Positions 16,618-26,358 of a stretch of DNA of 50,950 nt are shown here, piece after piece; positions within the stretch are counted from its first letter, which is position 1, and every line of letters starts with the position of its first letter. Position numbers and translations under genes: made by a program. The notes under the pieces are model-generated. The model worked only from the letters and a program-made list of their open reading frames with translations, searched no databases and was not told where the DNA came from. Origin of the DNA: Ferruginibacter sp. (lineage in GTDB: Bacteria > Bacteroidota > Bacteroidia > Chitinophagales > Chitinophagaceae); NCBI GenBank assembly GCA_025352695.1, contig JANXSK010000115.1:1-50950 (forward strand), given 5' to 3'.

Positions 16618-17181
16618 ATGATGGATTATACAGCATTGGTAAAAGATTGCCTCAAACACAAACCGGTTGCCGAAAAGCAATTGTACGAATACTTTGCGCC
16701 ATCTATGTTAGGAGTTTGTTATCGCTATACCAAGTCGGTGAAAGATGCGGAAGATGTTTTACAAGAAGGTTTTATCAAAGTATTTATTCATTTAAGCAAG
16801 TATAGATTTACAGGCGAACTAGGTGCATGGATAAGGAGGATTATGGTAACAACAGCACTAAATTATTTAAAGAAAAACAAGCGATACAGGGAAGAAATGG
16901 TATTTGCAGAAATGCCACTGCATCCTGTATCAGACGAAAACCCAATTGTAAATCTTGATGCTCGGCAGTTGGGAGATTTGATCCGCCAATTGCCTACTGG
17001 CTTTCAAACTATCTTTAATTTATATGCCATCGAAGGTTATACGCATGTAGAAATTGGTGAGATGCTTGGTATCAGTAATGGTACATCTAAATCTCAATAT
17101 GCAAGGGCCCGGTATTTATTGATTGAGTGGATAGAAAAATATTCATCACTTCCAAAAAGCGAACAATATGCAGGAAAATGA
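16618..17181 (+). CDS. ECF-type RNA polymerase sigma factor
   Basis: A 187-residue sigma-70 family protein with region 2 (MLGVCYRYTKSVKDAEDVLQ, then FIKVF, LGAWIRRIMVTTALNYLKK) and region 4 (LPTGFQTIFNLYAIEGYTHVEIGEMLGISNGTSKSQ). It redirects RNA polymerase to a small regulon, probably for the envelope. The start ATGATGGATTAT has no Shine-Dalgarno, as usual here. Its end overlaps the next gene by 14 bases, so the two products are made together. The 256-base spacer upstream shows no exact TAnnTTTG promoter, which may mean an autoregulated ECF promoter of unknown consensus. Confidence 0.93.
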   Translation: MMDYTALVKDCLKHKPVAEKQLYEYFAPSMLGVCYRYTKSVKDAEDVLQEGFIKVFIHLSKYRFTGELGAWIRRIMVTTALNYLKKNKRYREEMVFAEMPLHPVSDENPIVNLDARQLGDLIRQLPTGFQTIFNLYAIEGYTHVEIGEMLGISNGTSKSQYARARYLLIEWIEKYSSLPKSEQYAGK

Positions 17182-18694
17182 ATTTGAAAAAGAGGTGCAG
17201 CAAAAATTGGATGGTTTAAAAGTAAAACCGTCTGAACAAGTATGGCAGCATGTTGCAGGTGCAATTGTGAAACGAAAAACCGACCGGAGAATTTTTGCTA
17301 TTGTATTGCTGTGTTTATTAATTGCTGCCGGTGGTATTTTTCTGCTAAATGATACTGCACGCCAGCATAAATATAACTCCCTGATTATAGCTGATAACAC
17401 TGATTTAAAAAATAGTAAGGAAACACCGTCTTATAATAATGACCCGAGTAAGCAAATTGTTGACCGGCAAAAAAAATCTGTTGCTAAAAATGTTGATTTA
17501 GTTTTATCTCTTTCAACTACCAGCAAAGATGGGCAGGTATTAAAAATACAAAATAAAGAAAATGAATTTTCACAACCTCTCAAATCAGCAAAAATAATAT
17601 CTGCAAAACCTTTTAAAACTGTTGCCGAAGATATTATACCCGATAAAGAAGAAACCCTTAATCACTCAAAAAAAGGGTCTTATAAAACCAATCGAAAAAT
17701 AAGTACATCCATAAAAATTCCGCTTTCTGCTGATTCGGTTGATGAAAGAATTACTTCAGGTGAAGCAAATAAAAAAAATACTAGTGAAAAGATATTCCCT
17801 TTGAATGACATGAAAATTAATGGCCCGTTTTTAAATCCGTACAGTAAAATTGGTGTAGAAATTAAAGCAAATAATCTCCTGGCTATCCAGGCAAAGAATT
17901 ATTCTGTAGAAAATTCACCCATTAAAAAAGTAACTCCCTTACAACAAAAATACCAATGGAAAATTGGCCTTAATTTTTCGGTCGGAGCATCGTCAACCCA
18001 AAATAGTTATTTAGGAATTGTAGGTTCGGGTAATGGCAATGCCTCTGATGCATATACGTCAACAGGCCAGGTGCCAGGTTGTACAAACTGTGCAAACAAT
18101 GGTGTTTATTATCGCCCTTCTGCCATAAAGTCCGCAGCAGGGCTAGTTTTGGGCATATTTGTACAAAAAAATATTTCACCTAAAACAGCTTTTAGTATCG
18201 GGTTAAATTTTAAAATGTATAACTCTGTTATGATGACAGGAAGCAGGGTAGATAGTGCCGCTATTGTAAACAACAACAATAGCTATTTATCACAAAGCAA
18301 TTTTTTCTATAGAACAGGAATCAATAACCGATACAAAAATCATTTTCATTTTTTAGAAATACCGTTGGCTTTAAATATAAAATTAGGGAAGCAAAATAAA
18401 CACCCTCTTTATTTAAATACAGGTATTTCAATAGCTCGGTTGATAGCAACAAACGCACTTCAGTTTGATACAGCATCAGCAAAATACTATAGCAATAACT
18501 CACTGTTTAATAAAACCCAGTTTGGTATTTCTGCAGGGTTGTTGTTCTCCTTATCTGGTAGTGCTAAAAATCCTTTTCTGGTAGGTCCGGATATACATTT
18601 TAGCTTAAACAGGATGGCTGCTACCGGGCTTTATCAAAGCAGCAAGTATAGTTATTTTGGAATACAAGTTAAAAAAATATTTGGTAAAAAATAG
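17168..18694 (+). CDS. Single-span membrane protein with C-terminal barrel-like domain, likely partner of the sigma factor
   Basis: A 508-residue protein. About 35 cytoplasmic-looking residues (EFEKEVQQKLDGLKVKPSEQ) precede one helix (IFAIVLLCLLIAAGGIFLL). Then comes a long Lys/Ser-rich low-complexity linker to about residue 250 and a C-terminal domain with alternating strands (KIGLNFSVGASS..., FSIGLNFKMY, FGISAGLLFSL) like a PorT/outer-membrane-type beta-barrel. The overlap with the sigma gene and the N-terminal layout suggest it controls the sigma factor across the envelope. No classical anti-sigma zinc motif is seen, so this role is inference. Confidence 0.75.
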   Translation: MQENEFEKEVQQKLDGLKVKPSEQVWQHVAGAIVKRKTDRRIFAIVLLCLLIAAGGIFLLNDTARQHKYNSLIIADNTDLKNSKETPSYNNDPSKQIVDRQKKSVAKNVDLVLSLSTTSKDGQVLKIQNKENEFSQPLKSAKIISAKPFKTVAEDIIPDKEETLNHSKKGSYKTNRKISTSIKIPLSADSVDERITSGEANKKNTSEKIFPLNDMKINGPFLNPYSKIGVEIKANNLLAIQAKNYSVENSPIKKVTPLQQKYQWKIGLNFSVGASSTQNSYLGIVGSGNGNASDAYTSTGQVPGCTNCANNGVYYRPSAIKSAAGLVLGIFVQKNISPKTAFSIGLNFKMYNSVMMTGSRVDSAAIVNNNNSYLSQSNFFYRTGINNRYKNHFHFLEIPLALNIKLGKQNKHPLYLNTGISIARLIATNALQFDTASAKYYSNNSLFNKTQFGISAGLLFSLSGSAKNPFLVGPDIHFSLNRMAATGLYQSSKYSYFGIQVKKIFGKK

Positions 18695-18773
18695 CAACGT
18701 TATTTTTTGTAAGTGCAACCCTCCTGCTGATTAATTTGTCAGATTGATAGTTTACCACCAAAACATAAATAGA

Positions 18774-20048
18774 ATGAAAAAGTTGCTTTGCTATTTCCTG
18801 TGTATAATTATTTTAAGTTGTTTTAACGGTTGCGTTAAAGACTCCTGCACACATACCTATTCTTACACCTGGTTTGAGCCACTTTATAAAACCACAGCCG
18901 AAGTAAGAGACAATATAAAAACCAGTACGGCCAGAGCCATAAAAGTACCTGGCAAATTATTTGTAATTGGCAAATACATTTTTTTAAATGAAGTAAATAA
19001 GGGGATTCACATCATTAACAATAGTAACCCTGCAGCCCCCGTCAATGCAGGTTTTATTGACATACCGGGTAATATTGATATTGCTGTTAAAGGAAATACC
19101 TTGTATGCAGATTTATACTCCGACCTTGTTACACTGGATATCAGCAACCCACTCAACGTGGTAAAGAAAAAAATAATAGACAATGTTTTTCCGCACCGCC
19201 GGTATTATGGTTTTAATTCCGATAGTTCAAAAATAATTTATGATTGGGCACGCCACGATACTACTATAACAGCCGACTGTTCTCAAAACGGCTGGATCGG
19301 TTACAATAGAGGAGGTATTTATCTGGCGACAAATGATCAGCTTTTTAATTCAAGTGCTGCTTCCAATGCTGGTTTTATCGGCGGTTCGCCATCAGGGATT
19401 GCTGGTTCAATGGCAAGGTTTGCATTACAGAATAATTATTTATACACCATAGGAGATGCTGAACTGAAGGTAATTAATATTGCAGAAGTGAATGACCCGA
19501 AAGTGACAAATACCATAGCTCTCAATTGGGGTATTGAAACCATTTATCCCTTCAAGGATAAATTATTTATTGGCTCCAATACAGGCATGTTTATTTTTAA
19601 TACAACCAACCCAGACCAGCCTGCCCAGGAAGGTGAGTTTACCCACGCCAAAGTTTGCGATCCTGTAATTGCAGATAGCAATTATGCATTCATAACATTG
19701 CGCAACGGTTCCAAATGTGCAGGCTTTATAAATGAACTTGAAATTGTCGATATTTCCAATTTATCTTTCCCCGTTTTATTGAAGAAATTTGATATGACCA
19801 ATCCGCATGGTCTTTCCAAAGATGGTAAACTCTTGTTTATTTGTGATGGTAAAGACGGGCTGAAAATATTTGATGCATCAGACCTTACCAATCTACAACT
19901 TGTAAAACAATTTAAGGATATAGAAACATATGATGTAATTGCCTGGAATGGATTGGCTATTGTAGTAGCTGCTGACGGCTTGTACCAATTTAATTATACA
20001 GATAATAAGGATATTAAACTAATCAGTAAAATATCAATAATCCAATAA
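18774..20048 (+). CDS. LVIVD-repeat lipoprotein
   Basis: About 424 residues from the ATG at 18774 (MKKLLCYF). The signal peptide ends with a lipobox-like SCFNGC, so it should be a lipoprotein. The body has repeated units with patterns like LFVIGKYIFLNEVNKGIHII, LVTLDISNPLNVV, LEIVDISNLSFPVLLKKFD and LKIFDASDLTNLQLV. These are LVIVD repeats that form a beta-propeller on the cell surface. Its function is unknown. It lies 79 bases after the barrel protein gene and 10 bases before the next small gene, so it may belong to the same operon as the sigma factor. Confidence 0.85.
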   Translation: MKKLLCYFLCIIILSCFNGCVKDSCTHTYSYTWFEPLYKTTAEVRDNIKTSTARAIKVPGKLFVIGKYIFLNEVNKGIHIINNSNPAAPVNAGFIDIPGNIDIAVKGNTLYADLYSDLVTLDISNPLNVVKKKIIDNVFPHRRYYGFNSDSSKIIYDWARHDTTITADCSQNGWIGYNRGGIYLATNDQLFNSSAASNAGFIGGSPSGIAGSMARFALQNNYLYTIGDAELKVINIAEVNDPKVTNTIALNWGIETIYPFKDKLFIGSNTGMFIFNTTNPDQPAQEGEFTHAKVCDPVIADSNYAFITLRNGSKCAGFINELEIVDISNLSFPVLLKKFDMTNPHGLSKDGKLLFICDGKDGLKIFDASDLTNLQLVKQFKDIETYDVIAWNGLAIVVAADGLYQFNYTDNKDIKLISKISIIQ

Positions 20049-20058
20049 AATAAAATTC

Positions 20059-20664
20059 ATGAAAAAATACATTTCAGCATCAATAATTTTTAGTCTTTCT
20101 TTTTTACTGGCTACAGCACAAACAAAAAAGAAAAATAACTCCGGCAGTAAATTTACCTCTATTATTCAATTGGGTATTTTGGAGGGAGATGCAGGTAAAA
20201 CTTTTGGTCAGTTGCAATTGGTAAACGGAGTTCAAAAAGATGCCTGGTTTTATGGGCTTGGCGTTGGGATTGATTATTACGGATATAAAAGAAGTGTTCC
20301 ATTGTTTATTGATGTAAAACGAGACTTGAGAAAAGGCAACAAAACGCCATTTGTATTTGCTGATGCCGGATATAATTTTAGCTGGTTGAGAGCTGGAGAA
20401 AAAAATATAATTTGGGATATGGATTACAAAGCATCAGGCGGTTTGTATTATGAAGCAGGGCTTGGATATAAATTTATTTTAAAAAACAAAATCACCATCG
20501 GTTTTAGTGCAGGCTATTCATTTAAGCACCAAAAAGAAACTTATGGAACTACTTTACTTATTGAAGCTCCGATATTTCCACAACCTTATTATTATAACCC
20601 ACCTGTAAATTCCTATGATTATAAGTTTAGAAGAATTAGTATAAAATTTAACTGCTCTTTTTAA
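20059..20664 (+). CDS. Small outer-membrane-barrel-like exported protein
   Basis: A 201-residue protein with a signal peptide ([21 protein letters not shown]). It then has alternating strands ending with the aromatic pattern [16 protein letters not shown], suggesting a small beta-barrel inserted in the outer membrane. I do not recognise the family. It follows the LVIVD lipoprotein by 10 bases, so the two are likely expressed together and may act together on the cell surface. Its last 17 bases overlap the convergent queG. Confidence 0.7.
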   Translation: MKKYISASIIFSLSFLLATAQTKKKNNSGSKFTSIIQLGILEGDAGKTFGQLQLVNGVQKDAWFYGLGVGIDYYGYKRSVPLFIDVKRDLRKGNKTPFVFADAGYNFSWLRAGEKNIIWDMDYKASGGLYYEAGLGYKFILKNKITIGFSAGYSFKHQKETYGTTLLIEAPIFPQPYYYNPPVNSYDYKFRRISIKFNCSF

Positions 20665-21583
20665 TAAACGTTAGGTTTCTTTTAATTCCGGCAAACTTGC
20701 TTCTTTTTAGCGGTGAGTTTTTAAAAATTAGTTTAAAATTTTCTTCTGTCAGTTCTTCCCAATCATTATTGGTAAAATTTAATATGGAAGGAATGGGAGT
20801 AAACTTTATTTCGGTGGTGGGCTTGCTAAAACGATTCCAAGGACAAACATCCTGGCATACATCACAACCAAACATCCAGTTATCAAATTTACCTTTCATT
20901 GTATCAGGTATCAATGCATCTTTTAGTTCAATAGTAAAGTAAGAGATGCATTTGCTGCCGTCAATAACCTTGTCGGGTAAAATAGCATCTGTAGGACAAA
21001 TATCGATACATTTCGTGCAGGTGCCGCAATAATCCTTTGCAAACGCATCATCATATTCAAGTTCAAGATCTACAATCAGTGTTGCAATAAAAAAGAAACT
21101 ACCGCTTTGCTTATTTATGAGGTTTCCATTTTTACCTATCCATCCCAACCCGGTTTTTTGGGCCCAACTTCTTTCCAATACCGGCGCACTATCAACAAAT
21201 CCACGCCCTTCAATTTCGCCGATAACTAACTTAATTTCAGTTAAAAAATGCTTTAACTTTTCTCTTATCACTTCGTGGTAATCATTGCCAAAAGCATAGG
21301 TAGCAATTTTTGGCGAATTGGCTTTTTGCTTCTGTTCAGGAAAATAATTGAGTAACAATGTGATGACAGATTTTGCACCGGGAAATAACTTCCGAGGATC
21401 GATACGCATGTCAAAATAATTTTCCATGTATTGCATATTCCCATGCATACCTTTATTAAGCCAGTTTTCCAGCCGTTTGGCATCGGCACTTAATAACACC
21501 GCCTTTGCTATGCCGCAATTATCAAAACCAAGTTTTGAAGCAAGTTGTTTTATGAACTGTGTATTTTTTTCAAGTAACGCCAT
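20648..21583 (-). CDS. queG: Epoxyqueuosine reductase
   Basis: A 311-residue iron-sulfur enzyme that makes the last step of queuosine synthesis in tRNA position 34, using cobalamin. Two 4Fe-4S motifs are visible: [16 protein letters not shown] and [12 protein letters not shown]. The [22 protein letters not shown] segment is a family hallmark. Its length is slightly below that of proteobacterial QueG, which carries extra C-terminal repeats; the Bacteroidota form is normally this short. Its 3' end overlaps the convergent barrel gene by 17 bases. The serine hydrolase gene lies 25 bases upstream in the same direction. Confidence 0.95.
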   Translation of the reverse strand: MALLEKNTQFIKQLASKLGFDNCGIAKAVLLSADAKRLENWLNKGMHGNMQYMENYFDMRIDPRKLFPGAKSVITLLLNYFPEQKQKANSPKIATYAFGNDYHEVIREKLKHFLTEIKLVIGEIEGRGFVDSAPVLERSWAQKTGLGWIGKNGNLINKQSGSFFFIATLIVDLELEYDDAFAKDYCGTCTKCIDICPTDAILPDKVIDGSKCISYFTIELKDALIPDTMKGKFDNWMFGCDVCQDVCPWNRFSKPTTEIKFTPIPSILNFTNNDWEELTEENFKLIFKNSPLKRSKFAGIKRNLTFIKKSS

Positions 21584-21608
21584 AAAAGGGAAACGATCTT
21601 ATATTTTC

Positions 21609-22658
21609 TCAGTTGCAACCAGAGGGTATTTCCGCATCGATAGATTTTTTTAATGCTATGTAAAACTCTTTTTTCTGCTCACTCAATAAATCTTTAATAA
21701 ATAATATGCAAGCATATCCTCTGCATTTATCAATATATGGAAAAGTGCCAAATAACCCCAGGCAACTTATAGCAGTACTGTTGCCAGACGCATCTGTTTC
21801 CTGTATCCATTCGCCTAAACCATATTCATAACCTTCGGCAGTTGTAGGGATATTTTTTTTGGGGATATTCTTTGTTTGTATGGTTTGCATTTGGGTAATG
21901 GCTGACTCACTTAAAATACGTTTACCCATAAACGTACCTTTATCCAAAATCATCGATAAAAAATTAAGGTAATCACCAGCGGTAGAAACCGCACCACCTG
22001 AAGTATTTACAGCATACCCTTCACCAGAAAAAGTGCTGCTGTTCATGTTGAGGGGTATAAAAATTCTTTGCTTCATCAATGCCTCAAATTTCCTTTTACT
22101 TATTACTTCCAATACCCTACCGGCAATGTTTAGCCCAATACCACCATAAAAAAAGGAAGTGCCGGGATTACTGGCAATTTCTCTCGTTGCAAAAAAATTA
22201 ACTTCTTCCTCCAACGATTCAAATTTTTTACGTTCAAATATTTTGGCAAGTGTTTTTTGGTTGTCATCAATACCAGTTAGATGTGATAAACATTGGCGGA
22301 TAGTGATGTACGATTTTCCATAAGTTTCGTATATAGGTAAAAATTTGCTTACCCTGTCATCTAATGAAAGCTTGCCTTCATCTACAAAAGTCATAACTAA
22401 CGCAGCAGTAAACCATTTACTGCAACTGGCAATAGGAGCCTTGCTTCTTACAGTATAATTACCTAGTTGTTTTTGGTATATTATTTTGCCATCTTTATAC
22501 ACCATTGCAACTACATTATTGCCAAGCTCTTTTTGATTAGTGGTTAGCAATTTATCAACAGCACTAAAATTAAATTGACTTTTACCAAAAAGACATACTA
22601 GCAGTAAACATACTACCAGCATGAATTTTAGGCAGATAGTTTTAATTAAATACGACAT
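21609..22658 (-). CDS. Exported serine hydrolase of the beta-lactamase class C / penicillin-binding fold
   Basis: A 349-residue protein with an N-terminal signal peptide or anchor (LKFMLVVCLLLVCLFGKSQ). The catalytic SxxK is SCSK at 78-81. The Tyr motif occurs as FFYGGIGLNIAGRVLE. The third motif, normally HxG or KTG, appears only as CLGLFGTFPYI, without His or Lys. Such enzymes act as esterases or peptidases in the periplasm; the substrate is unknown. The weak third motif argues against a beta-lactamase. It is upstream of queG in the same direction with a 25-base gap, and the two may be co-transcribed. Confidence 0.8.
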   Translation of the reverse strand: MSYLIKTICLKFMLVVCLLLVCLFGKSQFNFSAVDKLLTTNQKELGNNVVAMVYKDGKIIYQKQLGNYTVRSKAPIASCSKWFTAALVMTFVDEGKLSLDDRVSKFLPIYETYGKSYITIRQCLSHLTGIDDNQKTLAKIFERKKFESLEEEVNFFATREIASNPGTSFFYGGIGLNIAGRVLEVISKRKFEALMKQRIFIPLNMNSSTFSGEGYAVNTSGGAVSTAGDYLNFLSMILDKGTFMGKRILSESAITQMQTIQTKNIPKKNIPTTAEGYEYGLGEWIQETDASGNSTAISCLGLFGTFPYIDKCRGYACILFIKDLLSEQKKEFYIALKKSIDAEIPSGCN

Positions 22659-22854
22659 AATTTCCTATAGTTTAAATTGGATAAGTATTTGAGAATAATA
22701 TAAAGTTATTTGAATTAAGATAACCAAAGAAAAAACCTATTTATCTGTTTTTGTTATCTAACTATTTACAATAAATTTTGTATTTTAAAGGTAAAGATAT
22801 TGGCAAAACAGGTTAAAAATTTAATCAATTAGCGACAAATAAAAATATTAATAT

Positions 22855-25491
22855 ATGAATCTTAATAATTTCACCATAAAAGCACAGGAGGCTATTGCTC
22901 AATCTCAGCAACTTGCTTTTAATAACAAAAATTCAAATATCGAAACAGAACATTTGCTAAAAGCTTTGTTGAGTGAAGAGGACTCGCCGATTGAATTTTT
23001 GTTAAAGAAAAATAATGTGAATACAAATTTTGTTGAAATAAAAATTGATGAAAGTATTCAAAAATTACCGAAAGTTCAAAGTGGAGAGCCTGCTCAATCA
23101 GTTAGCAGAGATATGAATAGCGTGGTTTTAAGAGCTACGGGTGCGCTTAAAACTTTTGGAGACGAGTTTGTAAGTGTAGAATATTTATTACTTGCTATTT
23201 TACAAGGAAATGATATTAGTGCTAAACTATTGAAGGATGCAGGACTTTCAGAAAAGGGACTTATAGCAGCTATAAAAGAACTTCGCAAGGGTTCAACTAT
23301 TTCCTCTCAAACAGATGAAATGCAGTTTAATGCCTTAAATAAATATGCAAAGAATTTAAACGAAATGGCAAGAGCAGGTAAACTTGATCCGGTTATTGGC
23401 CGTGATGAAGAGATTAGAAGAACTCTGCATATTTTATCCAGAAGAAGTAAGAATAATCCAATTTTAGTGGGTGAGCCTGGTGTTGGTAAAACTGCTATAG
23501 CCGAAGGTTTAGCCATGCGAATTGTAAATGGAGATGTACCAGAAAATTTAAAGTCAAAAATTATTTATGCATTGGATATGGGGCAGTTAATTGCAGGTGC
23601 AAAGTATAAAGGGGAGTTTGAAGAAAGATTAAAAGCTGTAGTAAAAGAGGTTGCCGGTAGTGATGGAGATATCATTTTGTTTATTGATGAAATTCATACA
23701 CTTGTTGGAGCAGGTGGCGGTGATGGAGCGATGGATGCCGCCAATATTTTAAAACCTGCTTTGGCAAGAGGTGAGTTAAGAGCAGTGGGTGCAACTACGT
23801 TGAGTGAGTATCAAAAATTTTTTGAGAAAGATAAAGCGTTGGAACGTCGTTTTCAAAGAGTAGTTATTGATGAACCTTCTGTTGAAGATGCTATTTCTAT
23901 CCTCAGGGGTTTAAAAGATCGCTATGAATCTTATCATCATGTATTGATAAAAGATGAAGCTATTATTGCCGCGGTAGAATTATCACATCGTTATATTACA
24001 GATCGTTTTTTACCGGATAAAGCAATTGATCTGATTGATGAAAGTGCTGCTAAGCTTAGGTTAGAGATGAATTCAATGCCCGAAGAGTTAGACAAATTGG
24101 AAAGGCAGATTCGACAGTTGGAAATTGAACGAGAAGCAATCAAAAGAGAAAATGATACTGCAAAACTAAAGGAACTGAATTCAGAAATAGGAAACCTTTC
24201 TGTACAACGGGATACATTTAAAGCAAAATGGCAGCAAGAAAAGGAAGTAGTTGAAAAGGTACAATCTGCAAAAAGCGAAATTGAAAATTTAAAGGCAGCC
24301 GCTGAAAAGGCAGAAAGAGAAGGCAATTACGGACGTGTGGCAGAAATAAGATATGGCAAAGTGCAGGAGCAAGAAAAAATAATTGAAGAACAAACCAAAT
24401 TGCTAGATGATATTAGCGAAAAACGTTTGCTTAAAGAAGAAGTAGATGCAGAAGATATTGCAGGAAGTGTTGCGAAAGCAACCGGAATTCCTGTAATGAA
24501 AATGTTGCAAAGTGAAAGAGAAAAACTACTGCACCTGGAAGCAGAATTGCATAAAAGAGTAGTAGGGCAGGACGAAGCTATTGAAGCTGTAAGTGATGCC
24601 ATCCGCAGAAGCAGGGCAGGGTTACAAGACCCTAAAAAACCGATAGGGTCATTTATATTTTTAGGTACCACAGGTGTAGGTAAAACAGAGTTGGCGAAAG
24701 CACTTGCAAATTATTTATTTGATGACGATAGTATGATGACGAGAATTGATATGAGTGAATATCAGGAAAAACATTCTGTGAGCAGATTGGTGGGTGCACC
24801 GCCCGGATATGTTGGATATGATGAAGGTGGTCAGTTAACTGAAGCAGTTAGGCGCAAACCTTATAGTGTGGTATTGTTAGATGAAATTGAAAAGGCTCAT
24901 CCTGATGTGTGCAATGTATTATTACAGGTGTTGGATGATGGACGTTTAACTGATAACAAGGGTAGGGTTGTAAATTTTAAGAATACCATTATCATTATGA
25001 CCAGTAATATGGGAAGCCAGATTATTCAAGACAATTTTGAAAAAGTAGACGAAAGCAATAAAGAACAAGTTGTTGAAAGTACAAAGGCAGAAGTAATAAG
25101 TTTGTTGCGCCAAACCATTAGACCAGAGTTTTTAAACAGGATAGATGAAGTCATCATGTTTCAACCATTGATGAAAAAGGAGATTAAGGGTATTATTGGC
25201 ATACAATTGGATAATTTGAAAGAACTTGTATCTAAAAGTGGAATACAACTAGAATTTAGCGATTATACATTGGATTATCTGGTTGAAAATGGGTATGATC
25301 CTCAATTTGGGGCAAGGCCTTTAAAACGATTAATTCAAAAAGAAATAATTAATCAACTTAGTAAACGGATTTTAGCAGGTGATATTGATAAAGCAACGCC
25401 AGTGTTAGTAGATGTTTTTGATAGAGTGGTAGTTTTTAGAAATGAAGCAATACCAGAAAAAAATAAGCTAACAGTAGCAAAAATTGGTTAA
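22855..25491 (+). CDS. clpB: ATP-dependent chaperone ClpB
   Basis: An 878-residue disaggregase that works with DnaK to rescue aggregated proteins. It has an N-terminal double Clp repeat (1-145), first AAA+ domain (GEPGVGKTA near 206), coiled-coil middle domain of about 120 residues rich in Glu/Lys near 410-530, second AAA+ domain (GTTGVGKTE near 603) and a C-terminal D2-small domain with [11 protein letters not shown]. All hallmark motifs look intact and the length is normal. No CIRCE or other heat-shock operator was seen upstream, and I found no exact TAnnTTTG promoter in the 180-base spacer. Confidence 0.98.
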   Translation: MNLNNFTIKAQEAIAQSQQLAFNNKNSNIETEHLLKALLSEEDSPIEFLLKKNNVNTNFVEIKIDESIQKLPKVQSGEPAQSVSRDMNSVVLRATGALKTFGDEFVSVEYLLLAILQGNDISAKLLKDAGLSEKGLIAAIKELRKGSTISSQTDEMQFNALNKYAKNLNEMARAGKLDPVIGRDEEIRRTLHILSRRSKNNPILVGEPGVGKTAIAEGLAMRIVNGDVPENLKSKIIYALDMGQLIAGAKYKGEFEERLKAVVKEVAGSDGDIILFIDEIHTLVGAGGGDGAMDAANILKPALARGELRAVGATTLSEYQKFFEKDKALERRFQRVVIDEPSVEDAISILRGLKDRYESYHHVLIKDEAIIAAVELSHRYITDRFLPDKAIDLIDESAAKLRLEMNSMPEELDKLERQIRQLEIEREAIKRENDTAKLKELNSEIGNLSVQRDTFKAKWQQEKEVVEKVQSAKSEIENLKAAAEKAEREGNYGRVAEIRYGKVQEQEKIIEEQTKLLDDISEKRLLKEEVDAEDIAGSVAKATGIPVMKMLQSEREKLLHLEAELHKRVVGQDEAIEAVSDAIRRSRAGLQDPKKPIGSFIFLGTTGVGKTELAKALANYLFDDDSMMTRIDMSEYQEKHSVSRLVGAPPGYVGYDEGGQLTEAVRRKPYSVVLLDEIEKAHPDVCNVLLQVLDDGRLTDNKGRVVNFKNTIIIMTSNMGSQIIQDNFEKVDESNKEQVVESTKAEVISLLRQTIRPEFLNRIDEVIMFQPLMKKEIKGIIGIQLDNLKELVSKSGIQLEFSDYTLDYLVENGYDPQFGARPLKRLIQKEIINQLSKRILAGDIDKATPVLVDVFDRVVVFRNEAIPEKNKLTVAKIG

Positions 25492-25743
25492 ATTTTAGTT
25501 ATTTAATGAATAAATAAATCTTTTAAGTATTTGGTTATCAACATTGTGGATAATCTGTTAAGGAATTATCCTTGAATGGTATAGAAAAAAAGGTAAAAAA
25601 TATTACCTTCAACCTCTTACATAATTATTCTGTTCGCCTATTCATTCAATAATTACAACAATTAGCTTCAGAATTAGTTATTATAACAAGTCATAGGCCA
25701 AGTAAGTAAATGAGGATTATGACATAAAAATAAATTATATATT

Positions 25744-26313
25744 ATGGCATTTAAGAAAGAGGTTGTTGAAATTATTGAACCAAGAGACGTATTTGTTGGG
25801 GATATTAATTCACCCGTTACATTAGAAGAATTCGGCGAATACGAAAGTGAGGTTTGTGCAAAAGCTAACGAAGTAGTTAAGCAATTGCTAGAAGAATATG
25901 AAGGAAAAATGCGTTTTAATTTCCGTCATTTTCCAATGACAAATATTCATCAACGTAGTTTAAAAGCTGGCGAAGCTGCAGTAGCAACAGCTCAGGATGG
26001 AAAATTTTGGGAAATGCACAACATTCTTTTTGCAAATCGCAGAAACCTGGGAACTACCAGTTTAAAGTTGCATAGCAGGGAAGCAGGTGTACAAAACAAA
26101 CGTTTCTTGGATGAACTGGTAAATGCAACTTACGGATGGCAGGTACAAGGAGATATGAGGGAGGGAATTAACCGTGGTGTGAAAGATGTTCCTACATTTT
26201 TTGTAAACGGAGAACGTTTTACCGGTAAAGTAACTTACGAGGAACTTAGTAAAGCTGTAGAAGCGGCGTTAAAAAAAGTAAAGAAAAAAGCACCTGTTAA
26301 GGTAAAAGCATAA
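25744..26313 (+). CDS. DsbA/NhaA-C-like thioredoxin-fold protein with SxxC site
   Basis: A 189-residue protein with a DsbA-type thioredoxin fold. The segment FGEYESEVCAKA (30-41) aligns with the usual FGDYQCPYCGKA, so the first active-site cysteine is Ser35 and only Cys38 remains. The cis-proline loop DVPTFFVNG is kept. Similar domains occur fused to or beside Na+/H+ antiporters and as stand-alone cytoplasmic proteins. No signal peptide is seen, so it is probably cytoplasmic. With one cysteine it cannot do normal dithiol exchange. It might bind partners, act as a monothiol enzyme, or serve as a scaffold. Confidence 0.82.
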   Translation: MAFKKEVVEIIEPRDVFVGDINSPVTLEEFGEYESEVCAKANEVVKQLLEEYEGKMRFNFRHFPMTNIHQRSLKAGEAAVATAQDGKFWEMHNILFANRRNLGTTSLKLHSREAGVQNKRFLDELVNATYGWQVQGDMREGINRGVKDVPTFFVNGERFTGKVTYEELSKAVEAALKKVKKKAPVKVKA

Positions 26314-26319
26314 ATTAGA

Positions 26320-26347
26320 AACCTCAATAATTTTATTGGGGTTTTTT
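26320..26347 (+). terminator. Terminator after the DsbA-like gene
   Basis: AACCTCAATA (26320-26329) pairs with TATTGGGGTT (26334-26343), with one G-T wobble, over an ATTT loop; T6 (26342-26347) follows. It sits seven bases after the stop codon. Confidence 0.85.
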
Positions 26348-26358
26348 GTTGCCTTCTA

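Noticed and set aside
23991..24671. Two adjoining minus-strand frames (111 and 114 codons) inside clpB
   Set aside because: Ser- and Phe-rich antisense products of the charged coiled-coil region; no supporting signals.
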